Shown here in pieces: positions 58,100-64,000 of a stretch of DNA of 64,000 nt. A program made the translations under genes and the position numbers. Numbering within the stretch: position 1 is the first letter of the stretch; each line of letters starts with the position of its first letter. The stretch covers positions 1,860,001 to 1,924,000 of the forward strand of contig NZ_CP013233.1 in NCBI RefSeq assembly GCF_001584165.1, written 5' to 3'. The notes beneath the pieces are model-generated. The model saw nothing but the letters and a program-made list of their open reading frames with translations, was not told the origin of the DNA and ran no database searches. The DNA is from Collimonas arenae. GTDB taxonomy: Bacteria; Pseudomonadota; Gammaproteobacteria; Burkholderiales; Burkholderiaceae_D.

Positions 58100-59008
58100 T
58101 TATAAAAGGATGTTTTGTAATGCCTCTGGCGTCACGATTACACCATCGGCCAGCAATTCGTTAATCAACAGCGCGCGGCCATCGCCACATACGCCAACAA
58201 TGCGATTATCCACTACCGCCAAGCCTAGAGGCAAATTTGCGGGCAGATTTTCGATCAAGTTGTCGGATAAATATGCTTTTCCGATAATAAAAGTGCGATC
58301 TTTGATAACGGTCCAGGCGCCAGGATAGGGCGGCGCGACCGCGCGGAACAGGTTGTACACTTGCTGCGCCGGTTGGTTCCAGTCGATTTCTCCATCCGCG
58401 GGCTTGCGACCGCCGAAATAACTACCTTGTGACAGGTCGTTCGGCAGTCTTGGCGTTTGTCCTGCCAGCATCGCCGGCAGCACGTTCCACAAGGTTTGTT
58501 CCGCAGCAACCACAACCTTGCCGAATACTTCATACGCCGTATCGTCGGGCAGGATCGGCACCGCCGTCTGGGCAACGATGGCGCCGGCGTCCGGCTTTGC
58601 CGCCATTTCATGCAGGGTGGCGCCGGTTTCCGTTTCGCCATGCAAGACCGCCCAGTTGATTGGTACCCGGCCGCGGTACTTGGGCAGCAGCGAACCATGC
58701 ATATTGAAGGCGCCATGCTTGGCCAGTGCCAGCAAAGCGACCGGCAGCATGTGACGGTAATAGAAACTGAAAATGAAGTCCGGCTGCGCTGCGGCGACTT
58801 GTGCCAGTAGTTCAGGCGTAGCGGGATCGGCCGGAGCGATGAATGGGATGCCGCGCTGGCGGCACAACGCCGATACCGACTCGAACCAGATAGTTTCTTG
58901 CGGATTGTCCTCATGGGTCACTACCAGCGCGATGTCGACGCCGCGCGCCAGCAGGACTTTCAGGCAGCGTACGCCGACATTGTGATAGGCAAAAACGACG
59001 GCTTTCAT
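58100..59008 (-). CDS. arnA: UDP-aminoarabinose formyltransferase (ArnA N-terminal domain as a separate protein)
   Basis: This is a 302-residue formyltetrahydrofolate-dependent transferase. It begins MKAVVFAYHNVGVRCLKVLLARG. The catalytic triad region is FNMHGSLLPKYRGRVPINWAVLHGETETGATLHEM, with Asn-His and a downstream Asp in KPDAGAIV. The C-terminal domain includes GRKPADGEIDWNQPAQQVYNLFRAVAPPYPGAW. It overlaps the arnC stop by 4 bases (ATGA) and is followed by a 116-bp gap before the dehydrogenase gene. Confidence 0.93.
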   Translation of the reverse strand: MKAVVFAYHNVGVRCLKVLLARGVDIALVVTHEDNPQETIWFESVSALCRQRGIPFIAPADPATPELLAQVAAAQPDFIFSFYYRHMLPVALLALAKHGAFNMHGSLLPKYRGRVPINWAVLHGETETGATLHEMAAKPDAGAIVAQTAVPILPDDTAYEVFGKVVVAAEQTLWNVLPAMLAGQTPRLPNDLSQGSYFGGRKPADGEIDWNQPAQQVYNLFRAVAPPYPGAWTVIKDRTFIIGKAYLSDNLIENLPANLPLGLAVVDNRIVGVCGDGRALLINELLADGVIVTPEALQNILL

Positions 59009-59964
59009 GATGCTTGCTTGTCCTCGGAAGAAGACTGCTCCAGCATGGCTTGCACTACATAACGTGGCCGTGCCCGTACTTGCTGGTAGATGCGGCCGAC
59101 GTATTCGCCCACCAGGCCGATGCCGAACAGGATAATGCCCATCAGGAAGAAGGCAAAAGCGAACAGGGTGAACACGCCTTGTACCTCGGCGCCAAACAGG
59201 AAGCGGCGTACCACCAGCAATACGAATAGTGCAGCGGAAGCGAAGGACAGCACGATCCCGATCAGTGAAAACAGCTGTAGCGGCACGATCGAAAAGCCGG
59301 TGACCAGATCGAAATTCAGGCGGATCAGGCTATACAGCGAGTATTTCGATTCGCCGGCCGAACGTTCCTCATGTTCGACCACGATTTCAGCTTGATTGCG
59401 GGAAAAGGTGTAAGCCAGCGCCGGAACGAAAGTATTGACTTCACGGCACTGGTTGATCAGATCGACCACATTGCGGCCGTAGGCGCGCAGCATGTTGCCC
59501 TGGTCGGTCATCTTGATGCCGGTAATTTTCTCGCGCAGCAGGTTCATGGCCTTGGAGGCGATGGTGCGCCAGGCTGAATCCTGGCGCTTGCGGCGGATCG
59601 AACCAACGTAATCGTAGCCTTCGCGCATCTTGGCGACCAGGTTGCCGATTTCTTCCGGTGGATTCTGCAGGTCGGCGTCGAGCGTGACGATGATGTCACC
59701 GCGGCTGGCTTCAAAACCAGCCAGGATCGCCATGTGCTGGCCGAAATTGCCGTTGAACAGGACGACGCGCGTGACATCCGGCCGCAAGCGGAACTGTTCG
59801 GCCAGGATCGCCGCCGATTTGTCGCGGCTGCCGTCGTTGACGTACAGAATTTCATAGCTGATGCCAAGTGCATCAAGCGCCGGGTAGAGGCGCTCGAACA
59901 GTTTGGCGAGGCCCGATTCCTCGTTGTATACCGGGATGACGACGGAAAGTTCTGGTTTCATCAA
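59005..59964 (-). CDS. arnC: Undecaprenyl-phosphate 4-deoxy-4-formamido-L-arabinose transferase ArnC
   Basis: This is a 319-residue GT2 glycosyltransferase. The soluble domain starts ELSVVIPVYNEESGLAKLFERLYPAL and has the metal motif TLDADLQNPPEEI and MTDQGNMLRAYGRNVV. Two C-terminal membrane segments follow (FSLIGIVLSFASAALFVLLVV and FTLFAFAFFLMGIILFGIGLVGEYVGR). It links formyl-aminoarabinose to the lipid carrier. It sits between arnB and the ArnA formyltransferase gene. Confidence 0.94.
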   Translation of the reverse strand: MMKPELSVVIPVYNEESGLAKLFERLYPALDALGISYEILYVNDGSRDKSAAILAEQFRLRPDVTRVVLFNGNFGQHMAILAGFEASRGDIIVTLDADLQNPPEEIGNLVAKMREGYDYVGSIRRKRQDSAWRTIASKAMNLLREKITGIKMTDQGNMLRAYGRNVVDLINQCREVNTFVPALAYTFSRNQAEIVVEHEERSAGESKYSLYSLIRLNFDLVTGFSIVPLQLFSLIGIVLSFASAALFVLLVVRRFLFGAEVQGVFTLFAFAFFLMGIILFGIGLVGEYVGRIYQQVRARPRYVVQAMLEQSSSEDKQAS

Positions 59965-59977
59965 GCGACTGTTAATT

Positions 59978-61115
59978 TTATTGAAGGACGGATTTTACCG
60001 CGGAGACGGCACGTTCGACATCGTTCTTCGTCATCACATTGAACATCGGCAGTGACACGATCAGCCGGCCGACTCTTTCCGCCACCGGGAACATGCCTTC
60101 CTTGAAGCCGCGCGCCCGGTACATGCTGAGCAAATGGATCGCAGGATAGTGGTAACCGATGCCGATGCCGCGCTCTTGCATCTGCTCCATGAACGTAGCG
60201 CGTGCTGGTTTTCCATCCTTGCGTTCCGGCAGCACCAACTGGAACATGTGCCAGTTGCTGTTGTCGAAGTCGGGTACCGGCAACTGAGCGCCGTACTTGG
60301 CTTCAAAGTCGCTGCCGAAGCAGCTGAAATAATGCTGCGCCAGCTCGCGCCGATGCGCGGTGATGGCTTCAATATGCGCAAACTGTCCGAGGCCGATGGC
60401 TGCTGCAACGTCGGTCATGTTGAATTTCCCGCCTAGCACATCGACATCAAGGCCATCGAAGCCGCTGCGGGTAACGCCTTGCAAGCGGTATTTTTTCCGC
60501 CAGGCGCGCTTCCTCGGCATTGTTCAACACCAGGCAGCCGCCTTCAGAAGAAGTGATGTTCTTGTTGGCCTGGAAGCTGAACGAGACAAAGTCGCCGAAG
60601 GAGCCGATGCGCTGGCCGTTCCAGGTCGATCCCAGCGCTTGTGCCGCATCTTCGACTACGCGCAGATTGTGTTTCTTCGCCAGCGCATACAGACGGTCCA
60701 TGTCGACTGGCAAGCCCGACAAGTAGACCGGGATGATGGCCTTGGTGCGTGGCGTAATCGCGGCTTCAACCTGGGCCAGGTCGATGTTGCGAGTGATCGG
60801 ATCGATATCGGCGAACACCGGCGTGGCGCCGGTCTCAATAATCACGTTGGCGGTGGCAACCCAGGAAATCGGCGTCGTGATGACTTCGTCACCGGCGCCG
60901 ATGCCGGCGATGCGCAGCGCGATTTCCATGGTGCAGGTGCCGGAATTGAAAGTGCGCACCAGGCGGCCGCCGAAATACTCCGACAACTGCGCTTCGAATG
61001 CCTGCACCTTGGGACCGCTGGTAATCCAGCCGGAGCGCAGGACATCGCCGACGGCAGCGATGGTGGCTTCATCGATGGTGGGTTTGGCAAACGGCAGGAA
61101 TGGTTGTTGGCTCAT
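59978..61115 (-). CDS. arnB: UDP-4-amino-4-deoxy-L-arabinose aminotransferase ArnB, frameshifted
   Basis: This is a PLP-dependent DegT/DnrJ/EryC1 enzyme that aminates UDP-4-keto-arabinose. The ATG at 61113-61115 gives MSQQPFLPFAKPTIDEATIAAV. TSGPKVQAFEAQLSEYFG, NSGTCTMEIALR, VVEDAAQALGS and SFQANKNITSSEGG (PLP Lys) are intact. After NNAEEARLAEK the frame breaks at a run of six T's on the plus strand (60491-60496). Removing one T restores YRLQGVTRSGFDGLDVDVLGGKFNMTDVAAA through to KSVLQ, about 378 residues, the usual ArnB length. This is the only one-base gain of the set. Confidence 0.91.
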
Positions 61116-61174
61116 GTTGTTTGTGGATTCCAATGTGAATTTGGTGGAGCGATCTACAGCTTTTCTTTATGGAG

Positions 61175-61545
61175 TTAGCTGCGGGTCAGCAATACTACGC
61201 CGACGATGATGATGCCGATGGCAAGCAAGCGCTGTGCCGAAATCGCTTCACCCAGGAAGTACCAGGCGCCGACGGCGCTGATGATATAGCCCATCGATAG
61301 CATCGGATAGGCGATCGTGACGTCGACTCGCGACAAGCCGATGATCCAGACCCCACTGAAATCACGTAGCAGGTCAGGCCGCCCAGGATTGGCAGTTGCG
61401 TTGCCAGCTTGATGCCGGTGGCAAACCAGTTTTGCGGCGTCAGATGGATCACGCCGATCGCGTTGGTGCCGGCCTTCAGCAGTAGCTGAGCCACGGCATT
61501 CAGGCAGACGCCGGCGAGGATGAAGGCAAAGGTTGTGATGTTCAT
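61175..61545 (-). CDS. arnE: Small EamA-type flippase subunit, ArnE-like, frameshifted
   Basis: This is a four-helix EamA/SMR-like membrane protein. It begins MNITTFAFILAGVCLNAVAQLLLKAGTNAIG and reaches CYVISVG before the frame breaks at CCCC (61351-61354, plus strand). One added base gives VWIIGLSRVDVTIAYPMLSMGYIISAVGAWYFLGEAISAQRLLAIG and a stop at 61175, about 123 residues. In E. coli ArnE and ArnF together flip Und-P-aminoarabinose. Only one such gene is seen here, so it may act as a homodimer or with a partner outside the window. Confidence 0.82.
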
Positions 61546-61578
61546 GGATATGGTTGTTATTGGCTGCTTATTGGCTAA

Positions 61579-63348
61579 TTATGGGACAGATGGCGCCGCC
61601 GCCGAGGCGGCAGGCGCTGCCGGGGATTCAGCTGGGGCTGGGCAGTTGCTGGAGTCGCTGGCGCCGCCGGGGACCGACGCAGCAGGAACGCCCAGGTTAG
61701 TCACGACCACACGGCGCGGATCTTCAGCGATGACCCGCATCGGCACGCCACGCTGTACCAGGTCGCGGTAGTTTTCCGGACGGATGATGGCGATGTCCTT
61801 CTTGCCGGCGGCCTGGTCGGCAGTCCATTTGACGACAAACGCATCAATGGTTGGAATCCACAGTTGCGGTTCCTGGCCAATGCCGAATTCCAGTTCATCC
61901 TTGTGCTGAACCATGGTCATGGTACGGCGCAGATAGAACGGCAAAGCCTGCTCGTATTTGCCAACCACATACAGCGTGGTTTGCGGCGTTATTTCGGCGT
62001 TGATGGCGGGCACCATGTCAATACCGGCCGAATAACGTCCCTGCGGATCGTGACCGTACATCAGCAATTGGCCGCCGATGAAACCGCTGGCGGCGAGGGC
62101 AACAATCGCCCATTCCCGTTGTCGGCGCACCAGCAGCAATGCCGCGATGGCGCCGATGAAGGCAACCACGGAGGCGCCGAACACCCATGGCACATGCGCT
62201 TGCAGCAGTGGCAGGGAATAGGCATCCTTGGCCAGCGTTGGAATCTTCGATGACAATGCCAGGCCGATGACGGCCGGGAGCAGAAGCAGCAAGGCCGACG
62301 CCTGTACCGACTTGTTGCTGGCGTTATCCAGGTGGCATGCAATCAGCAGGGCCAGCGCCGGGAAAATCGGCAAGATGTACGACGGCAGCTTGGAATCGGA
62401 AATGCTGAAGAACACAAAAATGAAGATGCTCCAGATCAGCAGCATCTTCTTCGGCTGGAAGCCGGACGCCGCGCTGCGTTCGTGGGCGCCGTTCCACAAA
62501 CTTTGGAACAGTACGCCAAGCCATGGCACGATGCCCAAGATCAGGATCGGTACGAAATAATACGGTGGGCCATAGCGGTTATGGATCTTGCTGGTGAAAC
62601 GCTGGAATTGTTCGTGGATGAAGAAGAATTGCAGAAACTCAGGATTCTTCATCGAGATCAACACAAACCACGGTGTTGTGATGATAAAGAACAGGAGCAG
62701 GCCCAGCACCAAGTGGAGTCGCTTCCAGATCGACCAGTCGCGTGAAAACAGCGTGTACAGCACCAATACCGCGCCCGGGATCAGCAAGCCGATCAAGCCT
62801 TTCGACAAGACCGACAGCGCCATGCCGGCCCAGCACAGCAGCATCCAGTTGCGTTGTTCGCTGTGGCTGATGTCGCTGCGCTGCGCCAGCAACAGCGCGC
62901 ACAGTGCGATCGTCATCATGCCGGATAAACCCATGTCGAGCGTGTTGATGTGGCCCAGGCCGGCCCACAGGAAGCTGGAGCCGAGCACCAGCGCTGCGTA
63001 GAAGCCGATGCGTGCAGAGAATATGCGGGTGCCGGTGAATGCCACCAAAACGACGCCGAGCAGGCCACACAAGCCGGTCCACAAACGCGCCTGCCATTCG
63101 CCAAGGCCGAACAGTTCAAACGTGATGGCGTTCATCCAGGTTTGCAGCGGCGGCTTCTCGAAATATTTGAGTCCGTTCAGCCGCAACGTGATCCAGTCGC
63201 CGGTGGCAACCATTTCACGCGCCATTTCGGCGTAGCGGCCCTCATCGGTAGGCACCAGGGTGCGCGCGCCGAGCATATAAAACCAGATGATGCAGAACAG
63301 CAGGAAAAGCAGCCAGACGAAAGTTTTTGATTTGTGCAGTTCACGCAT
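61579..63348 (-). CDS. arnT: Lipid A aminoarabinose transferase ArnT (GT83)
   Basis: This is a 589-residue polytopic glycosyltransferase that moves aminoarabinose from undecaprenyl phosphate to lipid A, giving resistance to polymyxin and cationic peptides. About 11-13 membrane segments are seen. The first periplasmic loop has LVPTDEGRYAEMAREMVATGDWITLRLNGLKYFEKPPLQTWM, with the catalytic acidic residues. A periplasmic C-terminal domain ends in a low-complexity Ala/Pro/Ser tail (about 25 residues). It overlaps the upstream Mth938-like gene by 8 bases. Confidence 0.92.
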   Translation of the reverse strand: MRELHKSKTFVWLLFLLFCIIWFYMLGARTLVPTDEGRYAEMAREMVATGDWITLRLNGLKYFEKPPLQTWMNAITFELFGLGEWQARLWTGLCGLLGVVLVAFTGTRIFSARIGFYAALVLGSSFLWAGLGHINTLDMGLSGMMTIALCALLLAQRSDISHSEQRNWMLLCWAGMALSVLSKGLIGLLIPGAVLVLYTLFSRDWSIWKRLHLVLGLLLFFIITTPWFVLISMKNPEFLQFFFIHEQFQRFTSKIHNRYGPPYYFVPILILGIVPWLGVLFQSLWNGAHERSAASGFQPKKMLLIWSIFIFVFFSISDSKLPSYILPIFPALALLIACHLDNASNKSVQASALLLLLPAVIGLALSSKIPTLAKDAYSLPLLQAHVPWVFGASVVAFIGAIAALLLVRRQREWAIVALAASGFIGGQLLMYGHDPQGRYSAGIDMVPAINAEITPQTTLYVVGKYEQALPFYLRRTMTMVQHKDELEFGIGQEPQLWIPTIDAFVVKWTADQAAGKKDIAIIRPENYRDLVQRGVPMRVIAEDPRRVVVTNLGVPAASVPGGASDSSNCPAPAESPAAPAASAAAPSVP

Positions 63349-63739
63349 CTTGGGCGGTTTCCTTGTCGGTATTGAAAATCAGGGCCAAAACGACTTTGCG
63401 TCCTTCGGCCATCAAAATATTGTAAGTACGGCAAGCGGCCTGGTTATCCATGCATTCGACGCCGATGCGGCGCGCCGTCAGCACGGTGGTCAGTTTCGGG
63501 TGGACAAAACGCTGCCGCAGGCCGGTGCCGAGGATCACGACATCGGGCCGGGTGCTGTCTATATGCGCGAAATGTTCGGCCGTGAGAGCGTCGAATCCAT
63601 TGACCGGCCAGACCACTGGCGCCGATTCGGGCAAGACCAGCAGGCTGTGCTCGTAACGGGTCGCATTGATTTCCACGCCATGGTCGTCGTAGGCCGTGAC
63701 GGTCTGGTATTGCTGGGTCGGAGTGGTATGTAGCTTCAT
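63341..63739 (-). CDS. Mth938-like (DUF498) domain protein
   Basis: This is a 132-residue protein from ATG 63737-63739 (MKLHTTPTQQYQTVTAYDDHGVEINATRYEHSLLVLPE). VVWPVNGFDALTAEHFAHI, PDVVILGTGLRQRFVHPKL and GVECMDNQAACRTYNILMAEGRKVVLALIF match the Mth938/NDUFAF3-like family, whose bacterial function is unclear. Its stop overlaps the arnT start by 8 bases, so it is probably the first gene of the arn transcript as seen in this window. Confidence 0.85.
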   Translation of the reverse strand: MKLHTTPTQQYQTVTAYDDHGVEINATRYEHSLLVLPESAPVVWPVNGFDALTAEHFAHIDSTRPDVVILGTGLRQRFVHPKLTTVLTARRIGVECMDNQAACRTYNILMAEGRKVVLALIFNTDKETAQDA

Positions 63740-64000
63740 CGCATTATCTTTAATTAGTTGGGGCAAGGCCTGCAGCCATATAAAAGCGGCGCCTGACCTC
63801 GTCACGCAAATAGTTGTCTGGTCATGTTCAGAGTAAAGATCAAGATAGCTCTAAAAACCAAGGATAGACCGAGGATGACCTGCAAATTTCCATAAAGTGG
63901 AAAATAAAGTGCTGCATTGTAGCGTTTTCCGCTGGAGAGCTTGCGTTATTGATTGATAAAACCTCACGCTTTCGGCAGAATGGGTGGTTCGGGCGGTGAT
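63740..64000. other. Right-edge stretch (261 bp) without a clear gene
   Basis: Probably the promoter region of the Mth938-arn operon. On the minus strand the last 37 bases could encode the C-terminus of another gene (SPPEPPILPKA before a TGA at 63964-63966), but this is too short to call. Confidence 0.35.

Noticed and set aside
1..64000. CRISPR array, prophage, insertion sequence or toxin-antitoxin pair
   Set aside because: No regularly spaced repeats, transposase, phage structural genes or typical small paired genes were seen.

Overview
The window looks like the chromosome of a betaproteobacterium of the order Burkholderiales, most like the Oxalobacteraceae (Collimonas/Herbaspirillum type). 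This is judged from gene order (rlmE-ftsH-folP-glmM; pstSCAB-phoU-phoBR facing ppk; rpsF-priB-rpsR-rplI-dnaB), an intracellular PHB depolymerase and protein similarity by eye. No species can be fixed from sequence alone. No phage, insertion sequence, CRISPR array or integron was seen. Nearly everything is ordinary core or near-core chromosome.

Layout. 1-3.3 kb: PHB depolymerase fragment, sixA and ppk on the minus strand. 3.5-11.8 kb: a Pho box, then pstS-pstC-pstA-pstB-phoU-phoB-phoR and a patatin-like lipoprotein. 11.9-18.7 kb: an NlpC/P60 hydrolase, a HbpS/GlcG-like protein, carA-carB and greA. 18.8-27.1 kb: a DUF4149 membrane protein, yhbY, rlmE-ftsH-folP-glmM, then a second complete phoB-phoR pair. 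27.3-27.7 kb: tRNA-Pro(UGG) and tRNA-Arg(UCU). 28-33.6 kb: an unknown secreted protein, rhlE, a VOC protein, suhB, trmJ and lexA with tandem SOS boxes. 33.8-37 kb: rpsF-priB-rpsR-rplI with an S6:S18-type leader, then dnaB with a promoter that predicts a leaderless mRNA. 37.2-39 kb: a DUF47 protein and the Pit phosphate carrier. 39.2-41.9 kb: an autotransporter broken at a seven-G tract. 42-47 kb: an EmrAB/outer-membrane-factor efflux operon behind a MarR regulator. 47.1-52.3 kb: a TctDE-like two-component system divergent from a NitT/TauT-type ABC transporter. 52.4-55.7 kb: a metallophosphoesterase, a PIN-PhoH ATPase and a Bcp-type peroxiredoxin. 55.8-63.7 kb: a complete lipid A aminoarabinose (Arn) operon, with ArnA split into two genes.

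Phosphate is the main theme. High-affinity uptake (Pst), low-affinity uptake (Pit plus DUF47), polyphosphate synthesis (Ppk), PhoU and two PhoBR pairs lie within about 39 kb. The other theme is the envelope: Arn lipid A modification, Emr efflux, a patatin lipoprotein, an autotransporter and NlpC/P60.

A striking technical or biological signal is a set of eight single-base indels, mostly in short homopolymer runs, that break otherwise intact genes: sixA, ppk, pstS, the carA tail, the autotransporter, arnD, arnB and arnE. Seven look like one-base losses and one like a gain. Because normally conserved genes are hit and the protein sequence resumes perfectly on the other side, I favour sequencing or assembly error for most. 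The G7 tract in the autotransporter could instead be a phase-variation switch. I found no clearly undescribed system. The best candidates for follow-up are the second PhoBR pair, the poly-G autotransporter, the predicted leaderless dnaB transcript and the unknown secreted protein at 28.0 kb.
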